Counted from the stretch's first letter, positions 49,172 to 58,500 are shown. The stretch: DNA of 64,000 nt from Pseudomonas sp. NFR16 (GCF_900108875.1 NZ_FNYJ01000001.1:1457533-1521532), one strand, 5' to 3'. Translations and numbers: made by a program. The notes: generated by a model from the sequence alone, not told the origin.

Positions 49172-49197
49172 AAAGGCGCCCTGATGGGCGCCTTTTT
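49172..49197 (+). terminator. Terminator of the ETF-quinone oxidoreductase gene
   Basis: AAAGGCGCCC / GGGCGCCTTT around TGAT, followed by more T. The convergent AraC gene ends 22 bases away and may share it. Confidence 0.93.
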
Positions 49198-49218
49198 CCG
49201 TTTATCAGGCCTGACGCT

Positions 49219-50124
49219 TTACGCCGAAAACCGCAGCCGGTCGCCCTCTTCTCCCGGATTGCGCTCGAAATACCGTTTGTACTCGCGGCTGAATTGCGAC
49301 GTGCTCTGATAGCCCACCTTGTGCGCGACCTGCGCCACGCCCATGCCTTCGCCGATCAGCATCTGCTGGGCCTTGAGCAGCCTCAAGCGCTTCAGGTATT
49401 GCACCGGCGACAACAGGGTGCTGCGCTTGAAGTGCTCATGAAAGGTCGATGCGCTCATGTTGGCGCAGCGGGCAAGATCATCGACGCTCAATGGCTCGTT
49501 GTAATGATCGCGAAGAAACTGCAGCGCCGCGCCGATCCGCGCGAAGTGGCCCTGTTGCTCGACCAGCGCCCGCAATACGCCGGCCTGGGCGCCTCGCAGC
49601 GCGGCATACAGCACTTCCCTCACCCGCGCCGCGCCCATCACTTGAGCGTCGAGCGGATCGTGCAGACAGCGCAACAAACGCTCGACACTTTCACGCATGG
49701 ATGCGTCCAGCTCGGCAGACGTCATGGACTCGGGCGTCTGCGCCTTCACCGACGGGTCGGGCGCCAGGTGCATCAACTGCACCAGCTCGCTCAGCACCGT
49801 GCGGTCGATGGACACGGCGACGCCATACATGGGTTCATCCCGGGTGGCGAAGGTTTCGCACATGAACGGCACCGACAGCGCCTGAACCAGGTAATGGCCT
49901 GCGCCGTACTCGAACGTGCGTGGCCCCAGGCGCGCGAGTTTGCTGCCCTGGGCGAGGATGATCAGGCTCGGCTCATAGATCTGCGGACTGCTGGCGACAT
50001 AGCGGTCCCACGACATTGCCTGCACGCCACGAACGCGTGTATCGACGAAGCCGGGTTGCACCGCGAGGGGCTTGATCAGGGCGACCAACGTGGCGTTGGC
50101 CGCTGAATGAAGAGTCAGTGACAT
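49219..50124 (-). CDS. AraC-family transcriptional regulator
   Basis: 301 residues. The N-terminal AraC-type cupin-like ligand domain (about 20-160; PSLIILAQGSKLARLGPRTFEYGAG, YLVQALSVPF) precedes two helix-turn-helix units (LSVDDLARCANMSASTFHEHF; VAQVAHKVGYQSTSQFSREYKRYF). Divergent from a zinc alcohol dehydrogenase gene, which it very probably activates, an arrangement common in pseudomonads. The intergenic 178 bases hold no clear operator to my eye. Confidence 0.92.
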   Translation of the reverse strand: MSLTLHSAANATLVALIKPLAVQPGFVDTRVRGVQAMSWDRYVASSPQIYEPSLIILAQGSKLARLGPRTFEYGAGHYLVQALSVPFMCETFATRDEPMYGVAVSIDRTVLSELVQLMHLAPDPSVKAQTPESMTSAELDASMRESVERLLRCLHDPLDAQVMGAARVREVLYAALRGAQAGVLRALVEQQGHFARIGAALQFLRDHYNEPLSVDDLARCANMSASTFHEHFKRSTLLSPVQYLKRLRLLKAQQMLIGEGMGVAQVAHKVGYQSTSQFSREYKRYFERNPGEEGDRLRFSA

Positions 50125-50302
50125 AGGTGACCGGACAGAGGATTAGACACTGGCATCATCGCAGATATGCCGCATCAAGCCTCTACCGCAAAGGCAACTT
50201 CGGAGGAATGTGCATGACAGACGGAGAATCGTTCATGGCTGCCGTCGACCCCGCTGCGGACAATAGCCCGCCTCAACCGTCATCGTTTTTGCGAGGTATT
50301 AC

Positions 50303-51355
50303 ATGTACACAGCCATCGGTTACGCCGCTCAGTCCGCAACCACTCCCCTCGCCCCCATGACCTTCAACCGCCGCAGCCCGCGGCCTGACGATGTGGCCAT
50401 CGAAATCCTCTACTGCGGCGTGTGCCATTCGGACATCCATCAGGCACGCAACGAGTGGGGCATCGCCGTTTACCCACTGATGCCAGGCCATGAAATCGTC
50501 GGCAAGGTCACCGAAGTCGGCGCCAATGTGAGCAAGCACAAGGTCGGCGATCTGGTGGGCGTTGGCTGCATGGTCGACTCCTGCCGTCATTGCGAAGCCT
50601 GCGCCGCCGATCTGGAGCAATACTGCCTGGAAGGCCCGACCCTGACCTACGCCACACCCGACCGCATCGACGGCAGCAACACCATGGGCGGCTATTCCAA
50701 CAGCATCGTGGTCAGCGAGCACTTCGTGGTGCGCATTCCCGAGAAGCTGAATCCGGCCGCCGCAGCGCCAATCCTCTGCGCGGGCATTACCACCTATTCC
50801 CCACTCAAGCATTACGGCGTCAAGGCAGGCGACAAGGTGGGCGTGCTGGGCATGGGCGGTCTGGGCCACATGGGCATCAAGTTCGCCAAGGCCATGGGCG
50901 CAGAAGTCACGCTGTTCACCCGCTCGGCCAGCAAGGCGGAAGAAGCCCGCCGTCAGGGCGCCGATCACGTGATCGTATCCACCGACGCCGAGCAGATGAA
51001 GGCCGCTGCCGGTCGTTTTGACTTCCTGCTCGATACCATCCCGGTGCAGCACGACCTCAATCCGTACCTGGAAACCCTGCGCTTCGACGGCGTGCACATC
51101 TTGGTCGGTCTGATCGAACCGGTGGACCCGGCGCTGCATGCTGCCAATCTGGTAATGAAGCGTCGAGTGCTGGCGGGTTCGCTGATCGGCGGCATTGCCG
51201 AAACTCAGGAAGTACTGGATTTCTGCGCCGAGCATGACATCAGCTGCGACATCGAGATGCTCGACATCAAGCACATCAACGAGGCTTACAGCCGCATGAT
51301 CGCGGGCGACGTGAAGTACCGTTTCGTCATCGACATGGCCACGCTGAAAGCCTGA
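50303..51355 (+). CDS. Zinc-dependent NADP alcohol dehydrogenase (YahK/CAD type)
   Basis: 350 residues of the cinnamyl-alcohol-dehydrogenase-like group that reduces aldehydes with NADPH. Catalytic zinc ligands in CGVCHSDIH and MPGHEIVGKV, structural zinc in CMVDSCRHCEACAADLEQYC, cofactor fold GVLGMGGLGHMGIKFAKAMG, and YSNSIVVSEHFVVRIPE are present. AGG lies before the ATG. Probable role is aldehyde detoxification under the divergent AraC protein. Physiological substrate not known. Confidence 0.93.
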   Translation: MYTAIGYAAQSATTPLAPMTFNRRSPRPDDVAIEILYCGVCHSDIHQARNEWGIAVYPLMPGHEIVGKVTEVGANVSKHKVGDLVGVGCMVDSCRHCEACAADLEQYCLEGPTLTYATPDRIDGSNTMGGYSNSIVVSEHFVVRIPEKLNPAAAAPILCAGITTYSPLKHYGVKAGDKVGVLGMGGLGHMGIKFAKAMGAEVTLFTRSASKAEEARRQGADHVIVSTDAEQMKAAAGRFDFLLDTIPVQHDLNPYLETLRFDGVHILVGLIEPVDPALHAANLVMKRRVLAGSLIGGIAETQEVLDFCAEHDISCDIEMLDIKHINEAYSRMIAGDVKYRFVIDMATLKA

Positions 51356-51402
51356 TCGCTTGCCTTCTGATCGTTCCATGGGGACGGTCAGAACGCGATA
51401 AC

Positions 51403-51492
51403 TGTAGGAGTGAGCTTGCTCGCGATCGCCGTCGTTTACTCACCTCATCAGGAGACAGGTATACCGCGATCGCGAGCAAGCTCACTCCTACA
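51403..51492. repeat. REP inverted pair with 27-base perfect arms
   Basis: Arms at 51403-51429 and 51466-51492 (TGTAGGAGTGAGCTTGCTCG... and its exact complement) flank a 36-base centre. It lies between the alcohol dehydrogenase stop and the IclR gene stop, where it can act as a strong hairpin for both convergent transcripts. No T-run of note. Confidence 0.93.
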
Positions 51493-51519
51493 AGAAGGGC
51501 GTTTGATCAGACAGAGGGA

Positions 51520-52326
51520 TCAGCCCCCCAACTCCGCCGACAACCGTGCCGCTGTTTCTTTGATCACCGGCACCAGTTCGGCCATCTTTTCCAGCGGCAT
51601 GTACGGCACCGTGCTGGCAATGCTGATACCGGCGACGATGTGTTTGCTCGCATCGCGGATCGGCGCCGCCACGCAGCGGATCGACGGTTCGTTGTCTTCC
51701 AGATCGAACGCGTAACCGCCCTTCACGTATTCGTGCATCCGCGCGCGCACCTGCTCCCAGGTCTGCTCCTGATGCGCAGGCCACAGCGGGTTTCGGGTCA
51801 CCTCCGGCACACTGATGTCGTACAGACGCCGCCATTCGCTTTCAGGACTGTCCAGCAACAACGCCTTACCGATGCCGGTGCGCGCCAGCGGCATGCGATG
51901 GCCCACCCGCGAGCGCATTTCCGGACCGTTGCGACCGGGATTCTTGTGCAGATACAGCACCTCGTCGCCATCGCGCACTGCCAGGTGAACGGTGTCGCCG
52001 GTCAACGCCGACAGCTCGTCGAGGAACGGCCTGGCGAGCATCGCCAACGGCACTTCTTCGCGCGCCTGAAACCCCAGTTCGATCAGTTTCGGCCCCAGCA
52101 GATACCCCACTTGCGGCAGCACGCGCAGGTAACGCTCCTCCACCAGGCAACTGGCCAGCCGATGCGTGGTGCTGCGCGTGGTGCCGATCTGACGGGCAAT
52201 TTCCTTGAGATCACGGGCGCCGCCGGCGACGGCCTGAACCACCCCAAGTCCGCGCAGCAAGGTTTGCGTGCCGGTCGGCGCAGGGTCTTTGCCAGTCACG
52301 CCAGCGGTGTCGGAAGAATCGTGCAT
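51520..52326 (-). CDS. IclR-family regulator of the galactonate cluster
   Basis: 268 residues. A winged helix at about 20-80 (LRGLGVVQAVAGGARDLKEIARQIGTTRSTTHRLASCLVEERYL) precedes the IclR effector domain (MPLARTGIGKALLLDSPE, GYAFDLEDNEPSIRCVAAPIRDA). As the last gene behind dehydratase and transporter genes it is likely the local repressor of D-galactonate use. E. coli uses a GntR protein (DgoR) for that role, so the regulator type differs. Direct targets are inferred from position; a palindrome lies at the dgoK promoter. Confidence 0.9.
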   Translation of the reverse strand: MHDSSDTAGVTGKDPAPTGTQTLLRGLGVVQAVAGGARDLKEIARQIGTTRSTTHRLASCLVEERYLRVLPQVGYLLGPKLIELGFQAREEVPLAMLARPFLDELSALTGDTVHLAVRDGDEVLYLHKNPGRNGPEMRSRVGHRMPLARTGIGKALLLDSPESEWRRLYDISVPEVTRNPLWPAHQEQTWEQVRARMHEYVKGGYAFDLEDNEPSIRCVAAPIRDASKHIVAGISIASTVPYMPLEKMAELVPVIKETAARLSAELGG

Positions 52327-52390
52327 ATCGCGCCTTATCGAATCAGAAAGCTGGCGGCATTATCGTCGCCAGCTTCGTAGCCTGCCAGCC

Positions 52391-53704
52391 TTAAAGCTCG
52401 ATGCGCTCGACCTTGCCCACCAGCAGGATGTAGGACAACGCGCCCAGCAGCGCGAGCACGGCGATGTAGGTGATGGCTGGCGCAAAGGATTCGCCCGACG
52501 CCAGGAAGCCGATGACGATCGGCGTGGCAATGGCCGCAAGGTTGCCGATCAGGTTGAACGTCCCGCCGGTCAGGCCCAGCAGGCGCGCCGGCGCCAGTGT
52601 CGACACCAGCGACCAGGTGATCGAGGCCAGTCCGTTGCCGAAGAATGCCAGCGCCAGGAAGGCAATGACCAGCGGCGTGGAGTCGACGTAGTTGGCGCCG
52701 ATGATCGAGGTGGAGATCAGCAGTCCGGCGATGATCGGCAGCTTGCGCGCGAAGCCGACGGTGTGACCGCGACGGATCAGCCAGTCGGAGAAGAACCCGG
52801 AGCACAACACGCCGACGAACGCCGCCAGAAACGGCAGTGACGCCAGCAGGCCGGACTTGATGAAGTCCATGCCACGGTATTTAACCAGATAGGTCGGGAA
52901 CCAGGTAAGGAAGAACCACAGTGTCGAGTTCAGGCAGAACTGGCCCAGGTAAATACCCCACAGCTTGCGCTTGCTCAGGACGATGCCCAGGTCCATCCAG
53001 CTGAAGCCGCGCTTGACGTTACCGGCGTCGTTCTGGATATCCACCAGACCGCCGCCCTCTTTGATCAGGTCGATCTCGCCCTGATTGACGCCTTTGAAGT
53101 CGCGCGGTTCGCGGTAGACCATGTACCAGATTGCAGCCCAGAGGACGCCGACGCCGCCGGTGGCCACGAAGACCATGTGCCAGCCGTATCGAGTCTGCAG
53201 CCAGGCAAGCACCGGAGTCAGAAATGCCAGGCCGACGAACTGCCCGGAAGTGTAGAAGCCGACGGCGGTTGCGCGCTCCTTTTCCGGGAACCAGGCAGTG
53301 ACCACCCGGCTGTTGATCGGGTACGCCGGAGCCTCCAGTGCACCGACCGCCAGGCGCAGCACGAACAGGCCGATGAAGCTGCCGACAAAGCCCAGGAATA
53401 TCGTCGCCACCGACCACAGGGCCAGCGCTACGGTGTAGAGAATACGCGGCGGAACGCGATCGACCAGCCAGCCACCCGGCAGCTGCATGGCGGCGTAGGT
53501 CCAGCCGAAGGCCGAAAACACCAGGCCGACGTGTACCGGATCGATGCCCAGCTCGCTGGTCAGTGCGGGCGCGGCGATGGACAGGTTGCTGCGGTCCAGA
53601 TAGTTGATCACCACCGTAATGAACAGCAGGACCATGATGAAAAAGCGTTTACGGGTCGGCGTGACGGCAAGCGTCCCCGCTTCTGGCAACGTCTGTGTGC
53701 GCAT
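52391..53704 (-). CDS. MFS sugar-acid transporter, DgoT-like
   Basis: 437 residues, 12 predicted helices, anion:cation symporter (ACS) family. N-terminal motif VVINYLDRSNLSIAAPALTSELG, FGWTYAAMQLPGGWLVDR and AVGALEAPAYPINSRVV are typical of D-galactonate/glucarate:H+ symporters. Position in the galactonate cluster points to D-galactonate. It lies between the dehydratase (238 bases upstream, with a degenerate REP pair) and the regulator. Confidence 0.88.
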   Translation of the reverse strand: MRTQTLPEAGTLAVTPTRKRFFIMVLLFITVVINYLDRSNLSIAAPALTSELGIDPVHVGLVFSAFGWTYAAMQLPGGWLVDRVPPRILYTVALALWSVATIFLGFVGSFIGLFVLRLAVGALEAPAYPINSRVVTAWFPEKERATAVGFYTSGQFVGLAFLTPVLAWLQTRYGWHMVFVATGGVGVLWAAIWYMVYREPRDFKGVNQGEIDLIKEGGGLVDIQNDAGNVKRGFSWMDLGIVLSKRKLWGIYLGQFCLNSTLWFFLTWFPTYLVKYRGMDFIKSGLLASLPFLAAFVGVLCSGFFSDWLIRRGHTVGFARKLPIIAGLLISTSIIGANYVDSTPLVIAFLALAFFGNGLASITWSLVSTLAPARLLGLTGGTFNLIGNLAAIATPIVIGFLASGESFAPAITYIAVLALLGALSYILLVGKVERIEL

Positions 53705-53813
53705 GGGAAGTGCCTCTTTTTATGGTTGTCTGAGGTCTGGAATTGTTTTGCGTGTATGACCCATCGTTACTGCGCAGTTGATGCTTTGCACGCGCTGCGC
53801 GGAAACGATCAAC

Positions 53814-53913
53814 AAGGCCTCGTGAGCAAGCTCTCCTCCACAGCGTTCCGGGTGTGCCCCCTTTTGAGCACGACGCAAAGTCTGTGGGCGTAAGCCTGCT
53901 CACGAATGAGGCC
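53814..53913. repeat. Degenerate REP inverted pair inside the galactonate cluster
   Basis: GGCCTCGTGAGCAAGCTC... (53817-53843) and CTGTGGGCGTAAGCCTGCTC... (53882-53913) form imperfect inverted arms of the REP family. They sit between the dehydratase and transporter genes and could lower or stabilise expression of the distal genes. Confidence 0.7.
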
Positions 53914-53942
53914 AACCCGGTATCAGGGTCGATCTCAGTCAA

Positions 53943-55091
53943 TCACCACTCGGCAAAACTGCCGTCGGCATGGCGCCAGATCGGGTTGCGCCAGCGGTGG
54001 CCGATGGCCGCGCGCTCTTTGACGTACTCCTCGTTGATCTCGATGCCGAGGCCCGGTCCGTTGGGGATTTTGACCATGCCCTTGTCGTAGTCGAAGACTT
54101 CCGGGTTCTTGATGTAGTCGAGCAAATCGTTGCTCTCGTTGTAATGGATACCCAGGCTCTGTTCCTGAATGAACGCGTTGTAGCAGGCGGCATCCAGTTG
54201 CAGGCAGGCCGCCAGCGCGATCGGGCCCAAAGGACAGTGCAGGGCCAATGCGACGTCATAGGCCTCGGCCATGTTGGCAATCTTGCGGGTTTCGGTGATG
54301 CCGCCGGCATGGGACGCGTCCGGCTGGATGATGTCGACGTAGCCCTCGCTCAGCACGCGCTTGAAATCCCAGCGCGAGAACAGACGCTCACCCAGTGCAA
54401 TCGGCGTGCTGGTCAACGGCGCCAGTTCCTTGAGCGCTTCGTAGTTCTCGCTGAGCACCGGCTCCTCAATGAACATCAGCTTGTAGGGATCGAGCTCCTT
54501 CATCAGCACCTTGGCCATCGGCTTGTGCACACGGCCATGGAAATCCACGCCGATGCCGACGTTCGGGCCGACGGCGTCACGCACGGCGGCCACGTTGGCC
54601 AGCGCCAGGTCGACTTTCTCAAAAGTGTCGAGGAACTGCAGCTCTTCGGTGCCGTTCATCTTGACCGCGGTGAAGCCCCGGGAAACGGCCTCTTTGGCCG
54701 CACGGGCGGTGTCGGCAGGACGATCGCCGCCGATCCACGAATACACGCGAATCTTGTCGCGCACCTGACCACCCAGCAAATCGCTGACCGAAACACCCAG
54801 CGCCTTGCCCTTGATGTCCCACAGGGCCTGATCGATACCGGCCAGCGCACTCATGTGAACGGCGCCGCCGCGGTAGAAGCCGCCGCGATACAGCACGGTC
54901 CAGATGTCTTCGATATTGCGCGGATCCTTGCCGATCAGATAGTCGGACAGCTCTTCGACGGCGGCGGCCACCGTGTGCGCACGTCCTTCGACCACGGGTT
55001 CGCCCCAGCCGGTCACACCCTGATCGGTTTCGACTTTCAGGAAGCACCAGCGCGGCGGAACGATGAAGGTCGTGAGTTTGGTGATTTTCAT
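53943..55091 (-). CDS. dgoD: D-galactonate dehydratase
   Basis: 382 residues, enolase superfamily. It removes water from D-galactonate to give 2-keto-3-deoxygalactonate. It starts [32 protein letters not shown], characteristic of DgoD. Metal ligands lie in [21 protein letters not shown] and [29 protein letters not shown] and [20 protein letters not shown] complete the barrel. Part of the cluster kinase-aldolase-dehydratase-transporter-regulator. Confidence 0.96.
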   Translation of the reverse strand: MKITKLTTFIVPPRWCFLKVETDQGVTGWGEPVVEGRAHTVAAAVEELSDYLIGKDPRNIEDIWTVLYRGGFYRGGAVHMSALAGIDQALWDIKGKALGVSVSDLLGGQVRDKIRVYSWIGGDRPADTARAAKEAVSRGFTAVKMNGTEELQFLDTFEKVDLALANVAAVRDAVGPNVGIGVDFHGRVHKPMAKVLMKELDPYKLMFIEEPVLSENYEALKELAPLTSTPIALGERLFSRWDFKRVLSEGYVDIIQPDASHAGGITETRKIANMAEAYDVALALHCPLGPIALAACLQLDAACYNAFIQEQSLGIHYNESNDLLDYIKNPEVFDYDKGMVKIPNGPGLGIEINEEYVKERAAIGHRWRNPIWRHADGSFAEW

Positions 55092-55144
55092 AAGGGTCTC
55101 TCTTATTCAATGACGCTTGTTCGGCGGCGCGACAAGCGCTCGAT

Positions 55145-55780
55145 TCAAAGGTTGTTCGCAGGCTTGTGCTGGTTCCAGGCCGCGACGTAGGCCTTGGCAC
55201 GCTCGGCGACCTGCTCTGCGCTCAGGCCTGGCTTGAAGAGGCCAGAGCCCAGCCCGAAGCCCGACACGCCGGCGTCGAGGAACACTTTCATGTTGTCAGG
55301 CGTGATCCCGCCCACCGGAATCAGCGCGGTCCCCGCCGGCAGGACGGCCAGCCAGGCCTTCACCACCGCAGGGCCCATTTGCTCGGCCGGGAACATTTTC
55401 AGAACGTCAGCGCCTTCCGCCAGCGCTGCGAACGCTTCGGTCGGCGTGGCCACGCCCGGCGACAGAAACAGACCGTGCTCCTTGGCGGCGCGCAGCACTT
55501 TCGGATCGCTGTGGGGCATGACGATGACCTGCCCGCCGGCTTCCTTGACGTGCTGGACTTGCTCGGGGGTCAGCACGGTCCCGGCGCCGATCAGGCAATC
55601 GGCGGGCAGGCTCTGACGCAGAAGGCGGATGCTGTCGTACGGCTGCGGGGAATTGAGCGGCACTTCAATAACCCGAAAACCGGCCGTGTACAGGACATCG
55701 CCGATGGCAGGTGCTTCTTCGGGGCGCAGGCCGCGCAGAATCGCAACCAGGCCGTTTTGCACGAGGGCTTGCTTGAGCAT
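55145..55780 (-). CDS. dgoA: 2-dehydro-3-deoxy-6-phosphogalactonate aldolase
   Basis: 211 residues, KDPG/KDPGal aldolase family. It cleaves 2-keto-3-deoxy-6-phosphogalactonate to pyruvate and glyceraldehyde 3-phosphate. The Schiff-base Lys is in ADVLKMFPAEQMGPAVVKAW, with the catalytic Glu in GFRVIEVPLNSPQP, and GAGTVLTPEQV binds substrate. Its ATG lies 1 base after the kinase stop. Stand-alone aldolase, not fused to the dehydratase. Confidence 0.95.
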   Translation of the reverse strand: MLKQALVQNGLVAILRGLRPEEAPAIGDVLYTAGFRVIEVPLNSPQPYDSIRLLRQSLPADCLIGAGTVLTPEQVQHVKEAGGQVIVMPHSDPKVLRAAKEHGLFLSPGVATPTEAFAALAEGADVLKMFPAEQMGPAVVKAWLAVLPAGTALIPVGGITPDNMKVFLDAGVSGFGLGSGLFKPGLSAEQVAERAKAYVAAWNQHKPANNL

Positions 55781-55781
55781 G

Positions 55782-56798
55782 TCAGTTCTCTACGTGAAGG
55801 GGCCGGGCAGCGGCCGCCGAAAGGGATGGGATCAAACCGGCCTGCACCGCGACCCGCCAGAGACCGCGCTCGGTGGCCTGCTCGGCCAGCGTGATTTGCG
55901 CAAAACCGCCAGCATCGAGCGCACGCTGATAACGAGCCAACAACGCATCGCTGCCGATCAGGATGACCGCTGGCAATGGAGCCGCGTCATCACGCAAAAG
56001 TTGCGCGAGGGCCGCGATCTCGTGACCAATCAACAGGCCGGACAAGTAATCGGATTGCGCCGCGCCAGACAGTGCCCCGGTGAGTCCGAGGGTCCGGCAG
56101 CTGAAGATGGTCGACAGCGGACCGGCCGCGCCGACGGAAGACAAGGCGACGCCGACGCCGCGATCGAAGGCGGCAGCGTCAAAGCCGTCGCCCCGCTGCA
56201 GGGTGCGCCCGAGAATGGTGTGACTGGACAGCGCGGCGTAGACCTCGCCGGTCATGAAGGTGTCGAAATGCACGATGCGGCCGTCCTGCGCCCTCACCCA
56301 CTTGGAGTGGCTGCCAGGCAGGCCGATCAGCAGGGGGCTGGCGGCTTCGCCGGGCGGCAGTGCGTCGAGCACGCCAAGCACTTGAGTTTCTTCGCCGCGC
56401 ATGACGTTGGGCAGCTCGGAGCGTTGCAATACGCCCGGAATGATGTGCACGTTGGTGCCGCGTACGCTGCGGACCGTCACCAGCGCCGAACTGAGCGCCG
56501 CGACGCTGGCCGGGGTTTGCTGATAAGCCGCTTCGCGCCAGCCCTGGGCGCTGCCGACCATGCCGCAGGCGATCACCGGGAGCGAGGGGTCGGCGTCCAG
56601 CCAGTCGCCGCAGGCCTCATCGAAGGCCAGTTCGAAACCGTCACTGACCTGTTGCCCGGCAATGCTGCGAGGGGTCGAAGGCAGTTGCATGATGCCCGCC
56701 GTGAGCGAACGGTGTTCCAGGACCCGGCCGTGTTCGCCGAGTCGATACGCACGAAGGGAAGTCGTCCCCCAGTCGAGCGCGATCAATTGCGCCTGCAT
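55782..56798 (-). CDS. dgoK: 2-dehydro-3-deoxygalactonokinase
   Basis: 338 residues, ASKHA-fold kinase that phosphorylates 2-keto-3-deoxygalactonate. IALDWGTTSLRAYRL (phosphate-1), PVIACGMVGSAQGWREA, and GLPGSHSKWVRAQDGRIVHFDTFMTGEVYAAL are typical. First gene of the galactonate cluster, with AGGTG before the ATG and a clear promoter and palindrome upstream. Confidence 0.94.
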   Translation of the reverse strand: MQAQLIALDWGTTSLRAYRLGEHGRVLEHRSLTAGIMQLPSTPRSIAGQQVSDGFELAFDEACGDWLDADPSLPVIACGMVGSAQGWREAAYQQTPASVAALSSALVTVRSVRGTNVHIIPGVLQRSELPNVMRGEETQVLGVLDALPPGEAASPLLIGLPGSHSKWVRAQDGRIVHFDTFMTGEVYAALSSHTILGRTLQRGDGFDAAAFDRGVGVALSSVGAAGPLSTIFSCRTLGLTGALSGAAQSDYLSGLLIGHEIAALAQLLRDDAAPLPAVILIGSDALLARYQRALDAGGFAQITLAEQATERGLWRVAVQAGLIPSLSAAAARPLHVEN

Positions 56799-56838
56799 GG
56801 CTTCACCTGATTGTTATTAATGAGTGAATGCGAGACGA

Positions 56839-56868
56839 ACTATAAACCTGAGTGGGAAAATATCTCAA
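56839..56868 (-). promoter_or_regulatory. Sigma-70 promoter of the dgo cluster
   Basis: TTGAGA, 18 bases, TATAGT on the minus strand, in an AT-rich stretch. A TCCCA half-site lies inside the spacer, where a bound regulator would block polymerase. Confidence 0.65.
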
Positions 56869-56882
56869 TATATAAATTACAA

Positions 56883-56897
56883 TCCCATATTGTGGGA
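56883..56897. promoter_or_regulatory. Candidate IclR operator upstream of dgoK
   Basis: TCCCATATTGTGGGA, an imperfect 15-base palindrome of the size IclR-family proteins bind, 15 bases upstream of the dgoK -35, plus a half-site within the promoter. The rest of the gap to the acyltransferase gene (56898-57242) shows nothing I can name. Confidence 0.5.
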
Positions 56898-57242
56898 AGC
56901 GCCATCAGACAAGCGCGCTCATTCGCGGGCGTTCATCGCTGGCCTCCACGCCCCAGGCTGAGTCATACTCGGAGCGCCCCGGTTTTCAGTTACAGCATCA
57001 TTTGCTGGCGGTAGCGATCCTGCGAATCGTCCATGACCGGCGCCAGCGCCCCGTACACTGGTCCGTGCCATGCAAATGCATTGGCGTTCAGCCTCACTCG
57101 AAAGACCTGCCGCGCATTCGCCATCAGAGCGAAAGCGGTCACCACCCTGCCCCGTATCACTATCGTGGCGCGCCACGCCTGACGTGCCTGTGCCGCCCAC
57201 TGCCCGACATTCCTGATACTCATCTACATAAGGACCCGTACG

Positions 57243-58403
57243 ATGAAGCGATTCCTCGTGCTCGACAGTTTTCTCGGGCTCTGCGCACTGACGCTGATCG
57301 TCCACCACTCACATATCGAGCGGAGCATCAGCGAGCTTGTGTTTTTCCGGAACGCCAGCCAGTTCGCAGGCTTTTTCTTTGCGCTGAGCGGCTTTCTGAT
57401 CTATCGCCACTACGTGGGTTCCCTTAGAACCCCACGACTGCTGCATGAGTTCGTGATCTCGCGCGTCTGCCGCGTGCTGCCATTGCACGTGGCGGTGCTG
57501 CTCTTCTTCATTGGATTCGAGTGCCTGAAGCTGCTGCTCGAGCGCCGCGGTCTGTCGCTTAACGCTTCAGCGTTCAGCGGCGACCGTGCGCCCGGCGAGA
57601 TCCTGCCGAACCTGCTGCTGATACACGCCTGGTGGCCGGGATTCAACGCCTTGTCGTTCAACTACCCGTCCTGGCTGATCAGCGTTCAGTTTTATCTGTG
57701 GATCGTGTTCGGCGTCATCGCCTACGCGCTTCCCGGGACTGCACGCAAAGTGTTCGCGCTGCTCGGCCTGCTGGCGTTCGTGGCATTGTTCGAGGACTTC
57801 GGGGCGATTCCGCGCAACGTGCTCTTGGGCACTGCGTGCTTCTTCGCCGGGGCGATGACGTACCGGATTTATGCGCGGCTGCGCTCGACCCCAGGTCCGA
57901 TCGTCGCCAGCGTGCTGGAAATGGCGATTCTCGCAAGCATCGGCTGGGTGATGACTGACGCCGAGCCGCCGTTGACCATCGAGCTGGGGCTGCTGTTCTG
58001 CGTCGCGATCCTGATCTTTGCCCATGAGGCCGGGATCGTTTCTCGGCTGCTTAAGCTGCGAATGTTTCCGGCACTGGGCAGGCTCTGGCTGTCGATCTAC
58101 CTGACCCACGCCGCCGTGATTTTCGTACTGGCCACCGCCCTGACCGTCGCCGGGAGGTCCGGCGGTTTTGCACTGCTGGTCGACAGACCCGGAGACGCGC
58201 CAGGGACCACGCTGCGTTACCTGAGCACCGGCAGCGCCTTGAACGACAACCTGTTGATGCTGCTGGTGGTGGTCGCGGTGGTCGTTGTCTCGATGCTGAC
58301 CCATCGTTACATCGAGGCGCCCGGCATCCGGCTGGGCGAGAACTGGAAGCACGGCACGCGTTTCCACCGCCGCAAGGATGATCCGCCACAGCAGCAGGCC
58401 TGA
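57243..58403 (+). CDS. Membrane acyltransferase 3 family protein (OafA/YrhL-like), atypical motif
   Basis: 386 residues with about 10 hydrophobic helices. The family's N-terminal LDGLRGxAALxVxxxH pattern appears here as VLDSFLGLCALTLIVHHSH: the His is kept but the usual Arg is Leu. FFFALSGFLIYRHY, PSWLISVQFYLWIVFG and the C-terminal LSIYLTHAAVIFV match the family, which O-acylates surface sugars or lipids. The C-terminus is basic and Gln-rich. Standalone, between the galactonate cluster and asd. Substrate unknown, and activity uncertain because of the motif change. Confidence 0.82.
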   Translation: MKRFLVLDSFLGLCALTLIVHHSHIERSISELVFFRNASQFAGFFFALSGFLIYRHYVGSLRTPRLLHEFVISRVCRVLPLHVAVLLFFIGFECLKLLLERRGLSLNASAFSGDRAPGEILPNLLLIHAWWPGFNALSFNYPSWLISVQFYLWIVFGVIAYALPGTARKVFALLGLLAFVALFEDFGAIPRNVLLGTACFFAGAMTYRIYARLRSTPGPIVASVLEMAILASIGWVMTDAEPPLTIELGLLFCVAILIFAHEAGIVSRLLKLRMFPALGRLWLSIYLTHAAVIFVLATALTVAGRSGGFALLVDRPGDAPGTTLRYLSTGSALNDNLLMLLVVVAVVVVSMLTHRYIEAPGIRLGENWKHGTRFHRRKDDPPQQQA

Positions 58404-58440
58404 CACGCGGCCACGCAGGCAGCGCGCTCACGACTTTTGC

Positions 58441-58485
58441 AGACGCCAAAAAAAAACCGCCCCGAAAGGCGGTTTTTTTACGTCT
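58441..58485 (+). terminator. Bidirectional terminator between acyltransferase gene and asd
   Basis: AAAAAAACCGCC / GGCGGTTTTTTT with outer AGACG / CGTCT pairing. Long A and T flanks serve both convergent genes. Confidence 0.95.
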
Positions 58486-58500
58486 GGCACGCAGGCCGGA

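Noticed and set aside
53649..53942. 97-codon minus-strand frame between transporter and dehydratase genes
   Set aside because: It translates the degenerate REP pair, has no family resemblance and no ribosome site.
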